Notes under the pieces: generated by a model
What the model was told of the DNA's origin: nothing
Databases searched by the model: none
What the model saw: only the letters and a program-made list of their open reading frames with translations
Assembly (NCBI RefSeq): GCF_000686905.1
Contig: NZ_JMLW01000005.1
Location: 1 to 64,000, forward strand
DNA length: 64,000 nucleotides
Origin: Marinospirillum insulare DSM 21763
GTDB lineage: Bacteria; Pseudomonadota; Gammaproteobacteria; Pseudomonadales; Halomonadaceae
Reading direction: 5' to 3'
In this document: piece after piece, positions 43,872-52,230 of the stretch
Layout: every line of letters begins with the position of its first letter
Position numbering within the stretch: position 1 is the stretch's first letter
Position numbers and translations under genes: made by a program

Positions 43872-45305
43872 CTAACGCAAAAAGAACCTAAGGATCAGCT
43901 TTTGTAACCAACTGCCATAGGGCGGATAAATAAATTTAGCTGCATTAAAGCGTGGTTTACTGAACACTGCTTTAGCATGACTGAAAGTTAAAAACCCTTC
44001 ATAGCCGTGGTAATGCCCCATACCCGAAGCACCCACACCACCAAAAGGCAGGTCTTCTTGCGCCACTTGTAGCAGGGTATCGTTTAAACAAACTCCGCCG
44101 GCGTGAAGGGTTTGTAACACTTGCTGCTGTTCAACCGGGTTATACCCAAAGTAATACACAGCTAAGGGTTTAGGTCTTTGACGAATATAATCCAAGGCTT
44201 CGTCAAAAGTTTTGTAAGTAATAATCGGTAAAATAGGCCCAAAAATTTCTTCCTGCATTACCTGCATCTCATCGGTCACGTTTAATAGCAGAGTTAAGGG
44301 TAAACGGCGTTGATCTTTTTCACCCATCTCTGACTCAGCAACCCTTGACCCTGGTAGTTGTATAACCTCAGCCCCTAAGTTTTTGGCATCGGCAATATAG
44401 CTTTCCAAGCGCTCTAATTGGCGTTGATTAATAATGGCTGTGTAATCTGAGTTCCCTGCTAGGCTGGGATAAAACTTTTTGACCGCTTGGCTTATAGCCT
44501 GAACCAACTCCTCTAGGCGGCTTTCATGCACTAGCAGGTAATCGGGTGCAACACAGGTTTGCCCAGCATTGACTGTTTTACCAAAAGCAATACGTTGGGC
44601 GGTTTCTTCAAGGGGTGCTTCTTCACTAATAATCGTGGGCGACTTGCCACCTAATTCTAGTGTTACTGGCGTTAGGTTTTCTGCCGCCGCCTGCATGACT
44701 TGCCGCCCCACCTGAGTAGAGCCAGTAAACAGTAGATGATCAAAAGGTAACTGTGAAAATGCTATGGCGACGTCTGTTTCGCCTTGCACTAGCGCAACCA
44801 AGTCTTCAGCAAATACCTTGGCTAGCAGTGCTTTAAGTAGTTGAGCAGTTCTGGGCGTGTGCTCGCTCATTTTAATCATTACTCGATTACCCGCCGCTAA
44901 AGCACCAACCAAAGGCCCGATACTTAAAAACAAGGGGTAATTCCAAGGCACTAACACACCTACCACACCTAAAGGCTGGTAAACCACTTTGGCAGCAGCA
45001 GGCTGAAAAGCTAAGCTAACTGAACGACGAGAAGGCTTCATCCAACGCTTTAAGTGTTTGCAAGCAAAATCAATTGCCTCTAAGCTAGGTAAAACTTCAG
45101 CTAAATAGGTTTCATCAACACTACGATGACTAAAATCAGCACTTATAGCCGCTGCAATAGCAGACTTTTCTTCTAATAAAAGGCTACGTAACTTTTGTAA
45201 ATTAACGCGACGCTCAACTGCTGAGGGCAAGGGTTGTTGAGTAAACGCTTGCTGTTGAAGGCTTAGCAGCTTGGCTAACTCACTAATAGAAGTAGACTCG
45301 GGCAT
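43872..45305 (-). CDS. Coniferyl-aldehyde-dehydrogenase-like NAD(P) aldehyde dehydrogenase
   Basis: This aldehyde dehydrogenase has 477 residues. Conserved pieces are VPWNYPLFLSIGPLVGALAAGNRV, the catalytic glutamate in TLELGGKSP and the catalytic cysteine in VNAGQTCVAPDY. LPFGGVGASGMGHYHGYEGF is typical of the fatty/coniferyl aldehyde branch. It should turn the aldehyde made by the GMC enzyme into an acid. It is the first gene of the three-gene cassette, 43 bases before the Tat-signal gene. The actual substrate is unknown. Confidence 0.92.
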   Translation of the reverse strand: MPESTSISELAKLLSLQQQAFTQQPLPSAVERRVNLQKLRSLLLEEKSAIAAAISADFSHRSVDETYLAEVLPSLEAIDFACKHLKRWMKPSRRSVSLAFQPAAAKVVYQPLGVVGVLVPWNYPLFLSIGPLVGALAAGNRVMIKMSEHTPRTAQLLKALLAKVFAEDLVALVQGETDVAIAFSQLPFDHLLFTGSTQVGRQVMQAAAENLTPVTLELGGKSPTIISEEAPLEETAQRIAFGKTVNAGQTCVAPDYLLVHESRLEELVQAISQAVKKFYPSLAGNSDYTAIINQRQLERLESYIADAKNLGAEVIQLPGSRVAESEMGEKDQRRLPLTLLLNVTDEMQVMQEEIFGPILPIITYKTFDEALDYIRQRPKPLAVYYFGYNPVEQQQVLQTLHAGGVCLNDTLLQVAQEDLPFGGVGASGMGHYHGYEGFLTFSHAKAVFSKPRFNAAKFIYPPYGSWLQKLILRFFLR

Positions 45306-45469
45306 AACTCACTCCACTGACTGAATAAAACAGTATTAGCCTATCTTGCTGCTCCAGTCAAACAGGTGTTTTAATTTACCTTTTACTCTACTAAAGTTAC
45401 TTTTGGTAAAGCTTGAAGTCATAATAGGGCTACAGCATACTCATGGCTCTTACCTAAGGATTTGATTTT

Positions 45470-47182
45470 ATGGTGGATACAACTAACGCTAACCTTCTAA
45501 GTTCGTTATCTAGACGCTTAATACGTGAAGGGTTATTGGACGAGCATGAAGCCTTATCTGCTCAGGCAGACGCTAAACAAAAAAACCTTGCTTACATTCA
45601 CTATTTAAGCTCTACAGGCCGAATAGACAGTGATTTATTAGCCTACCTAGTTGCAGAAGAGTTTGGTTTACCCTACTTAGACTTAGATACCTTCGACAGT
45701 CGCTATTTGCCCAAAAAAATAGTCGATGAACAACTGCTGCGTAAACACCAAGCACTGCCTTTATTACAAAGAGAAAACATTCTTAACCTGGCTTTGTCTA
45801 CACCCACCAATCTTGCCGCCATAGATGAAATACAGTTTCAAACGGGGTTAATTATTAACCCCATTATTGTTTCTGAAGAAAAACTACACCAAGCTTTAGA
45901 AGCATCTTTAGAGACAGATATAGGCGCGTTGGGCGATTTAGATAACGCTGAACTTGAAGCGCTAGAAGTAGACAACACCCCTGTAGAAGATGACAACCTT
46001 TCCTTCGATGGCAGCCAAGATGATGCGCCCATTGTTAAGTTTGTAAATAAAATTTTATTAGATGCGGTTCGTAAGGGTGCATCCGATATTCACTTTGAAC
46101 CCTTTGAGCATAGCTACCGTATTCGTAGCCGTATTGATGGTATTTTGCATGAAGTCACTCGCCCACCTCTTTCTTTACGAGGTCGGCTTGCGGCACGCAT
46201 TAAGGTAATGGCGCGAATGAATATTTCTGAACGTCGCATACCACAAGATGGCAGTATCAAACTAAAAATTTCTAAAACGCGTAGCCTAGACTTTCGTGTT
46301 AACACTCTGCCAACTCTCTGGGGTGAAAAGTTGGTATTGCGTATTCTAGATGCCAGTAGCGCCAAACTAGGTATTGAGCAGCTAGGCTTTGATGCAGACC
46401 AGCGTGAACTTTATGAGCAAGCTTTAGCTAAACCTCAAGGCATGATTCTTGTTACCGGGCCAACTGGTAGTGGTAAAACTGTTAGCCTTTATACTGGGTT
46501 AAATATTTTAAACACCACTGAACGCAATATCTCTAGCGCAGAAGACCCTGTAGAAATTAATATGGAAGGCATTAACCAGGTGAATGTTAACGCTAAGGTG
46601 GGCTTAACTTTTGCTTCGGCTTTGCGTGCTTTTTTACGCCAAGACCCAGATGTAGTTATGGTGGGTGAAATTCGGGATTTAGAAACCGCAGAAATTGCTA
46701 TTAAAGCGGCACAAACAGGTCACCTAGTGCTTTCCACCTTACATACCAACTCTGCATCCGCAACCATTAACCGCTTAATGAATATGGGTATTCCTACCTA
46801 TAACTTAGCTGCTTCTTTACAGCTGATTATTGCTCAACGCCTTGCCAGAAAACTTTGTGAGAAATGTAAAGCGCCTTGCGATACGCCTAAACAGGTTTTA
46901 CTCAACCTAGGGTTTACAGAAGAAGAGCTGAGCAACAACACTATTTATAAAGCGGTAGGTTGTAGCCAGTGTACTTCAGGCTACAAGGGTAGAAGCGGCA
47001 TTTATGAAGTTGTAAAAATTACCGATGCCTTAGCTGATTTAATTATGCAGGGGGCAAGTGCTCGAGAAATAGACTTAAAAGCCCGTGAAGAAGGCTTTAT
47101 CGATTTACGTAAAGCAGGTCAAAAAAAGGTGCTCGCTGGTATTTTAAGTATTGATGAGCTAACCCGTGTGACTATGGAATAA
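45470..47182 (+). CDS. pilB: Type IV pilus assembly ATPase PilB
   Basis: PilB is the cytoplasmic ATPase that extends type IV pili. The 570-residue protein has an N-terminal MshEN-type domain (about 1-140), Walker A GPTGSGKTVSL, an Asp box in ISSAEDPVE, Walker B DPDVVMVGEIRD, a His box HTNSASATI and a tetracysteine zinc site (CEKC, CSQC). It is distinct from GspE at 22109. It is the first gene of pilBCD, with AAGGA 9 bases before the ATG. The 164-base gap upstream should hold the promoter. Confidence 0.96.
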   Translation: MVDTTNANLLSSLSRRLIREGLLDEHEALSAQADAKQKNLAYIHYLSSTGRIDSDLLAYLVAEEFGLPYLDLDTFDSRYLPKKIVDEQLLRKHQALPLLQRENILNLALSTPTNLAAIDEIQFQTGLIINPIIVSEEKLHQALEASLETDIGALGDLDNAELEALEVDNTPVEDDNLSFDGSQDDAPIVKFVNKILLDAVRKGASDIHFEPFEHSYRIRSRIDGILHEVTRPPLSLRGRLAARIKVMARMNISERRIPQDGSIKLKISKTRSLDFRVNTLPTLWGEKLVLRILDASSAKLGIEQLGFDADQRELYEQALAKPQGMILVTGPTGSGKTVSLYTGLNILNTTERNISSAEDPVEINMEGINQVNVNAKVGLTFASALRAFLRQDPDVVMVGEIRDLETAEIAIKAAQTGHLVLSTLHTNSASATINRLMNMGIPTYNLAASLQLIIAQRLARKLCEKCKAPCDTPKQVLLNLGFTEEELSNNTIYKAVGCSQCTSGYKGRSGIYEVVKITDALADLIMQGASAREIDLKAREEGFIDLRKAGQKKVLAGILSIDELTRVTME

Positions 47183-47220
47183 AACCAAGGAATAAAAACC
47201 AAGGAATAGATAGCTAAACA

Positions 47221-48438
47221 ATGAAAATGAAAGTTAATAAAGTTTATGCTTTTAACTGGGAAGGCGTTAATGCAAGACGCCAAAAAGTTAAAGGCGTTAT
47301 GGAAGCTGAAGACATTAATTTTGTACGTGCAAAATTAAGAGAGCAAGGCATTAATCCTAAACGGGTTAGAAAAAAATCCTCTTTAAGTCTTAGCTTTGGT
47401 AACAAGATAACCGCACGCGATATCACGCTTTTTTCTCGTCAACTTGCCACCATGATTAAAGCAGGTGTACCTGTCGTTCAAGCTTTTTCAATCACTATTG
47501 AAGGCCAAACGAAAGCCAGTATGCGTAACTTACTGATAGACTTACGCGACCAGGTTTCTGCAGGCACGCCTGTCGCTCAGGCACTGCGTCGTCACCCTAA
47601 AGTATTTGATGACCTCTTTTGCAGCCTGGTAGAAGCAGGTGAAAACTCAGGTACTTTAGAAACCATGCTAGAGCGAGTTGCCATTTATAAAGAACGCATG
47701 GAAACCCTAAAGAATAAAATTAAAAAAGCCCTTTATTACCCAGTGTTTGTATTGTTAATCGGTATGGGGGTTTCTGCTTTATTGCTGATTAAAGTCGTAC
47801 CTGAGTTTGAAAAAATGTTTGCTGGTTTTGGTGCAGAGCTACCTGCATTTACTCAGCTAGTGGTTAATATGTCCCGCTTTATGCAGGAATGGTGGTACCT
47901 AGTATTTGGCGCGCTAATAGCCGGCATTTACCTGCTTATAGTGATGCGTAAACGCTCGCCTGCTTTTGATTTACGCATGAGCCGTTTTACCTTAAAAATT
48001 CCTGTGATTGGCGAGCTGCTGCATAAGTCTGCTGTGGCGCGTTTTTCCCGCACCCTAGCAACCTCATTTTCTGCTGGGGTTACGCTGGTAGATGCTTTAG
48101 AAGCTGCAGGTAATTCATCGGGTAATTTAGTCTACAGCAAGCATGTTTTACAAATTCGAGAAGATGTTTCTACTGGTCAACAGCTAAATTTTGCTATGCG
48201 TAATGGACAGCTTTTTCCAGCGATGGTTAACCAAATGGTGGGCATAGGTGAAGAGTCAGGTGCTTTAGATACCATGCTTTCAAAAGTGGCAGACTTTTAT
48301 GAAGAAGAAGTGGAAGCTATGGTCGACAGTATGACTAGCCTTTTAGAACCCATGGTTATAGTGGTACTAGGGGTTATTGTGGGTAGCTTAGTTATTGCCA
48401 TGTATCTACCTATTTTCCAAATGGGCGATATTCTGTGA
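47221..48438 (+). CDS. pilC: Type IV pilus inner-membrane platform protein PilC
   Basis: PilC is the membrane core of the pilus motor. It is 405 residues with two repeats of the T2SF domain: FSRQLATMIKAGVPVVQAF and SLVEAGENSGTLETML, then FSRTLATSFSAGVTLVDALE and MVGIGEESGALDTML. Three membrane spans are clear. It follows pilB by 38 bases and overlaps pilD by 4. The N-terminal YAFNWEGVNARRQKVKG fits PilC. Confidence 0.96.
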   Translation: MKMKVNKVYAFNWEGVNARRQKVKGVMEAEDINFVRAKLREQGINPKRVRKKSSLSLSFGNKITARDITLFSRQLATMIKAGVPVVQAFSITIEGQTKASMRNLLIDLRDQVSAGTPVAQALRRHPKVFDDLFCSLVEAGENSGTLETMLERVAIYKERMETLKNKIKKALYYPVFVLLIGMGVSALLLIKVVPEFEKMFAGFGAELPAFTQLVVNMSRFMQEWWYLVFGALIAGIYLLIVMRKRSPAFDLRMSRFTLKIPVIGELLHKSAVARFSRTLATSFSAGVTLVDALEAAGNSSGNLVYSKHVLQIREDVSTGQQLNFAMRNGQLFPAMVNQMVGIGEESGALDTMLSKVADFYEEEVEAMVDSMTSLLEPMVIVVLGVIVGSLVIAMYLPIFQMGDIL

Positions 48439-49301
48439 ACCTGGATCAACTACTTAACTTTAACCTTTGGCCTAACAGCCTGTGGTTAGTTTTTATTACC
48501 CTGCTAGGGCTAGTAGTTGCCAGCTTTATTAATGTGGTGATTTACCGCTTACCTTTAATATTACGCCGTGAATGGGGTGAGGCTGGTATTCCTGAAGTTT
48601 CACTGAGCTGGCCTGCTTCTCACTGCCCCAAGTGTAAAACGCCTTTAAACTGGCGGCATAACCTTCCCTTAGTTAGTTGGTTAATTCAGCAAGGCAAATG
48701 CACTCAGTGTAAAAAACGTATTTCACTGCAGTACCCACTGGTGGAACTGATCGGTGGTATTTTGGCTTTGTTAATTGCTTGGCGCTTTGGTGCTGGTTTA
48801 AGCAGTTTGGTGTATTTAGGTTTTGCTTTAAGCCTTTTAGCCTTGGCAGTGATAGACGCCCAAACCCAGTTACTACCCGATAAAATCACCCTTCCCTTAG
48901 TTTGGGCGGGACTAATTTGGCACTGGCTATTTTCTTCTAGCACTATGTTTGACCAAGTTTTTTTGGGTGCTTTGCTGGGCTATTTATCGCTGTGGAGTTT
49001 GTTCTGGGTGTTTAAGCTATTAACTGGGCGTGAAGGCATGGGCTATGGCGATTTTAAGCTACTAGCCGCTATGGGTGCTTGGTTAGGTGCGCCAGCTTTA
49101 GTTCCCGTGGTTTTATTGGCCTCTGCTTCAGGTTTAATCGCCGCCTTAATTTTAAAACTTAATGCAAAATGGCAAGGCCAAGCTTTACCCTTTGGTCCGC
49201 ACCTAGTGGTGGGTTGTTTAGTTTTACTAATTGGCGGCAAAGAGTTAGCCGCTTGGTTGGGGTTAGCTGCTTGGTTAGAAATAACCCGCTGGGCGTTTTA
49301 G
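48435..49301 (+). CDS. pilD: Prepilin peptidase/N-methyltransferase PilD
   Basis: PilD cuts prepilin leaders and methylates the new N-terminal residue in the inner membrane. The 288-residue protein has a CPKC...CTQC zinc cluster near residues 60-95 and the two catalytic aspartates in VIDAQTQLLPD and GYGDFKLL. About eight membrane spans are visible. Because the gsp operon in this window has no peptidase gene, PilD probably serves both systems. It overlaps the pilC end (GTGA). Confidence 0.95.
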   Translation: MNLDQLLNFNLWPNSLWLVFITLLGLVVASFINVVIYRLPLILRREWGEAGIPEVSLSWPASHCPKCKTPLNWRHNLPLVSWLIQQGKCTQCKKRISLQYPLVELIGGILALLIAWRFGAGLSSLVYLGFALSLLALAVIDAQTQLLPDKITLPLVWAGLIWHWLFSSSTMFDQVFLGALLGYLSLWSLFWVFKLLTGREGMGYGDFKLLAAMGAWLGAPALVPVVLLASASGLIAALILKLNAKWQGQALPFGPHLVVGCLVLLIGGKELAAWLGLAAWLEITRWAF

Positions 49302-49379
49302 GTTACTAATCAAGTTCGGCTTACTACGCTTGTTCTGTGTTTAATTTTACTCAATAGACTTGTCAAAGTTATTGCTTTA

Positions 49380-49409
49380 TTGACAGTAAAAAGACCGAAG
49401 GGTTACTAT
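49380..49409 (+). promoter_or_regulatory. Putative hicA promoter
   Basis: TTGACA (49380-49385) and TACTAT (49404-49409) are separated by 18 bases, which fits a sigma-70 promoter. The -10 falls inside the palindrome at 49400-49414. Confidence 0.55.
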
Positions 49410-49414
49410 AACCC
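49400..49414. promoter_or_regulatory. Palindrome over the hicA -10: candidate HicB operator
   Basis: GGGTTA (49400-49405) and TAACCC (49409-49414) form a perfect inverted repeat with a 3-base spacer. It covers the -10, as autoregulatory sites of HicB often do. Binding by HicB is inferred. Confidence 0.5.
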
Positions 49415-49438
49415 CAGGATTCAAACATGGAGGTAATT

Positions 49439-49627
49439 TTGAAAAGTTCGGCATTAATAAAAATGCTTGAAGCTGATGGCTGGTATTTGGTTGGAGTAAG
49501 AGGTTCGCATCACTACTTTAAGCACACAACAAAGACGGGCAAAGTCACGGTTCCTCACCCAAAAAAAGACCTGCCTAAAAAAACGACCCAATCAATTTTG
49601 AATCAAGCTCAACTTAAAGTTAGGTAG
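49439..49627 (+). CDS. hicA: HicA-type toxin, mRNA interferase
   Basis: HicA is a toxin with a double-stranded-RNA-binding-like fold that cleaves mRNA. The small basic protein (62 residues) has LIKMLEADGWYLVGVRGSHHYFKH, with the catalytic His after GS, and TVPHPKKDLPKKT. An ATG at 49427 is in frame, but it lies inside the Shine-Dalgarno stretch. GGAGGT (49429-49434) sits 4 bases before TTG at 49439. Starting there gives the usual KSSxLIKxLE beginning, so I take the TTG. hicB is 111 bases downstream, more than the usual close spacing. Confidence 0.88.
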   Translation: MKSSALIKMLEADGWYLVGVRGSHHYFKHTTKTGKVTVPHPKKDLPKKTTQSILNQAQLKVR

Positions 49628-49663
49628 CCTAGCAACTAAAAGCTAAATATAAGCAACTAAAGT

Positions 49664-49677
49664 CCAGTGTCTACTGG
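49664..49677. repeat. Inverted repeat in the hicA-hicB gap
   Basis: CCAGT (49664-49668) and ACTGG (49673-49677) face each other across 4 bases. There is no T-run, so a terminator is unlikely. It might be a protein site or processing stem between hicA and hicB. Confidence 0.35.
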
Positions 49678-49738
49678 TAAGTTAAATATAAAACCTAGCT
49701 AATAAAGTGGATAATCACACCAATACGAGTGTAAAAAG

Positions 49739-50152
49739 ATGAAATTTACTATAGCAATAGAAGCGGGTAATGAGTCTCAAGCTTATGGGGTATTATTTCC
49801 TGACCTTCCAGGATGCATTTCCGCTGGTGATACGCTTGAAGAAGCTATTAGCAATGCACATGAAGCTTTGGCAGGTTATATGGACTTTCTTTTTGAAGAA
49901 GGAGACTCTTTACCTCAGCCAACCAGCATTGAAGAGCATAGAAAGAAGCCAGAATATCAAGATTGCATTTGGGCAGTTATTGATTTTGATATAACACCCT
50001 ACTTGGGTAAGTCTCAAAAAATTAATGTGACCCTACCCGACAGACTAATTAAACAAATTGACGATACCGTATCTAGAAATCCCCACTATGTGAGTCGATC
50101 TGGTTTTTTAGCAAAAGCTGCCTTAGATGAATTAACAGCCATCAGTAACTAG
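49739..50152 (+). CDS. hicB: HicB-type antitoxin
   Basis: HicB neutralises HicA and represses the operon. The 137-residue protein has a partial RNase H-like HicB domain (YGVLFPDLPGCISAGDTLEEAISNA) and a C-terminal ribbon-helix-helix DNA-binding region (INVTLPDRLIKQIDDTV, then SRSGFLAKAAL). It is the RHH type, not the HTH type. The stop codon (TAG, 50150-50152) lies within a 20-base stretch nearly the same as the IS30 right end, so the 3' end may have been shaped by an IS event. Confidence 0.9.
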   Translation: MKFTIAIEAGNESQAYGVLFPDLPGCISAGDTLEEAISNAHEALAGYMDFLFEEGDSLPQPTSIEEHRKKPEYQDCIWAVIDFDITPYLGKSQKINVTLPDRLIKQIDDTVSRNPHYVSRSGFLAKAALDELTAISN

Positions 50153-50167
50153 CAAGTTGAGTCCAAG
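50148..50167 (+). repeat. Relic of an IS30 right end
   Basis: This 20-base stretch matches 323-342 at 19 of 20 bases (A to G at one site). No transposase sequence lies next to it. It overlaps the hicB stop codon. Confidence 0.55.
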
Positions 50168-50244
50168 AAAGTTAATAGGCTAGCTTTACTTAAACTCTAT
50201 TTCTCAAATCAAACAACCCTAACTTCTTAATAAAACACTTAAGA

Positions 50245-51582
50245 TTATTTTTTACCGGCTTGACCATCTAGCTGCCTTAAATAGCGCATTTTTTCGGCTA
50301 TCTTTATTTCTAGCCCTCTTTCTACTGGCTGGTAAAAGCTAGTGTCTGCTAGTTGCTTAGGTAGGTAAACTTCACCCGCTACATAACCTTGGGGTTCATC
50401 GTGGGCGTAGCGATAAGCTTGGCCATAACCTAAGTCAGACATGAGTTCAGTGGGCGCATTTCTTAAATGAACAGGCACTTCATAGCTAGGGGTGCTTTTA
50501 ACGGTTTGCATGGCGGCATTATAAGCTGTGTAAACCGCATTCGATTTAGCTGCTACTGCTAAAAATGTAATCGCATGAGCAATGGCAAGTTCACCTTCTG
50601 GGCTACCTAAGCGGGTTTGCACATCCCAAGCATTTAGGGCTAGCTGCACCCCTCTGGGGTCAGCATTGCCAATATCTTCACTGGCCATTCTAACCACACG
50701 TCTGGCTATATACAGAGGATCACAACCGCCATCGAGCATTCTACAAAACCAGTAAAGTGCAGCATCGGGCGCTGAGCCTCTAACTGATTTATGCAAGGCT
50801 GAAATTTGATCGTAAAACTGCTCGCCGCCTTTATCAAAACGCCTCAGGCTTTCTTGTACCACTTCAGCAACCGTGGCTGAACTAATCACGCCTTCGGTGG
50901 CTAAATCTGCGGCTATTTCTAAAAAGTTAAGTGCTCTGCGGGCATCACCATCTGCAGCTGCAGCCAAGAGTGCTAGGCTATTTTCTGAGACGGTTAAATG
51001 CTCTTTGCCTAAGCCCCGCTGAGCATCATTTAAAGCTGTTTCTAATAGTTCTTCTAATACTTCTGTAGCAATGGGTTTTAAGACATAGACTCGGGCACGG
51101 GATAACAAGGCTGAATTTAATTCAAACGAAGGGTTTTCAGTGGTAGCACCAATAAAAATAAAGGTGCCGTCTTCTATGTAGGGCAAAAAAGCATCTTGTT
51201 GTGATTTATTAAAACGGTGTACTTCATCAACAAACAACAAGGTTGGCTGGCCATTCAATTGACGTTTTTCTTGTGCTTCACTTACCGCCTCACGTATTTC
51301 TTTAACGCCACTCATCACTGCTGAAAGACTGGTAAAACTAAGCCCACCCAGTTCAGCTAACAGCCTTGCTAAGGTGGTTTTGCCTACACCGGGTGGCCCC
51401 CATAAAATCATTGAATGCAGTTGCCCAGCTTCTAAGGCTTGGCGTAGCGATTTATCTTTACCTAGTAGGTGATCTTGCCCTAAGTATTCATCTAGCTGGC
51501 GTGGTCGCATTCTGGCAGCTAGAGGCTGCCAAGCGAGACTAGGTTCTGCTAGTGATTCATTATTAAACAGATCATCAGCCAT
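50245..51582 (-). CDS. rarA: Replication-associated recombination protein A
   Basis: RarA (MgsA) is an AAA+ ATPase acting at stalled replication forks and on SSB-coated DNA. It is 445 residues with Walker A WGPPGVGKTTLARLLAEL, Walker B LLFVDEVHRFNKSQQD, sensor 1 FIGATTENPSFELN, and the tetramer domain beginning FDKGGEQFYDQISALHKSVRGS. The gene starts 3 bases before the end of lolA, so it is co-transcribed downstream of ftsK-lolA, an order common in gammaproteobacteria. Confidence 0.95.
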   Translation of the reverse strand: MADDLFNNESLAEPSLAWQPLAARMRPRQLDEYLGQDHLLGKDKSLRQALEAGQLHSMILWGPPGVGKTTLARLLAELGGLSFTSLSAVMSGVKEIREAVSEAQEKRQLNGQPTLLFVDEVHRFNKSQQDAFLPYIEDGTFIFIGATTENPSFELNSALLSRARVYVLKPIATEVLEELLETALNDAQRGLGKEHLTVSENSLALLAAAADGDARRALNFLEIAADLATEGVISSATVAEVVQESLRRFDKGGEQFYDQISALHKSVRGSAPDAALYWFCRMLDGGCDPLYIARRVVRMASEDIGNADPRGVQLALNAWDVQTRLGSPEGELAIAHAITFLAVAAKSNAVYTAYNAAMQTVKSTPSYEVPVHLRNAPTELMSDLGYGQAYRYAHDEPQGYVAGEVYLPKQLADTSFYQPVERGLEIKIAEKMRYLRQLDGQAGKK

Positions 51583-51584
51583 GG

Positions 51585-52202
51585 TTATTCCTGAATAACG
51601 TCCACATTGGCTGGCACTTCAAATTCAAATAACTGCTTATCAATTGGTTGATTAAACTTGCTGATACTTAAGTCCACACGTGTTTTTTGTCCTAGGCTAT
51701 CTTTTAATTGTAGGGCGTTAATACGCTCATCAACAAAGTGCAGGCTTAGCTCTTCAAATAGGCTGTCTGCCTCTAGTGGAATTAAGTTAAAAACTACACG
51801 CTTCCCTGTCACACTAAAATCGATTGCAAAATGCTGAGTTAAGTCTTTGGCTTCACCCGCTAAAATAATGGCTGGGCTTTGGGTTGCCTGTTTATCTAGG
51901 GTTTGAATAGTGACCTGTTCTAAGTCTGGATCATAAACCCAAAGGGTAGCTCCATTTGAAATTAAAACCTGTGGAAAGGGTTGCTCAGTGCTCCAATAAA
52001 AACGACCTGGTTTGGCTAAGAGCAGGGTGCCTTGAGCTTCTTGCATTCGTTGACCACGTCCATCAACTGTTAACTGTTCAAAACTACCCTCTAGGGTTTG
52101 CATCTGTTTTAAGTAGCCTTGCAACTTTTCTGCTGCTGACTCTGCCAAAGCTAAACTTGTAAAAGCAAGCAAAACTAACATTAAGCTTATTTTTTTTAAC
52201 AT
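51585..52202 (-). CDS. lolA: Outer-membrane lipoprotein carrier protein LolA
   Basis: LolA carries lipoproteins through the periplasm from LolCDE to LolB. It has a signal peptide (KKISLMLVLLAFTSLALA, cleaved before ESAAEK), then the family blocks LKQMQTLEGSFEQ and GRFYWSTEQPFPQVLISNG. The length is 205 residues from the ATG at 52202. A longer frame reaches 52307 but would extend into ftsK and lacks a signal peptide at its start. The gene lies between ftsK and rarA. Confidence 0.95.
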   Translation of the reverse strand: MLKKISLMLVLLAFTSLALAESAAEKLQGYLKQMQTLEGSFEQLTVDGRGQRMQEAQGTLLLAKPGRFYWSTEQPFPQVLISNGATLWVYDPDLEQVTIQTLDKQATQSPAIILAGEAKDLTQHFAIDFSVTGKRVVFNLIPLEADSLFEELSLHFVDERINALQLKDSLGQKTRVDLSISKFNQPIDKQLFEFEVPANVDVIQE

Positions 52203-52230
52203 ACTTTTTTTAAACACAGTTGTTCCTTTT

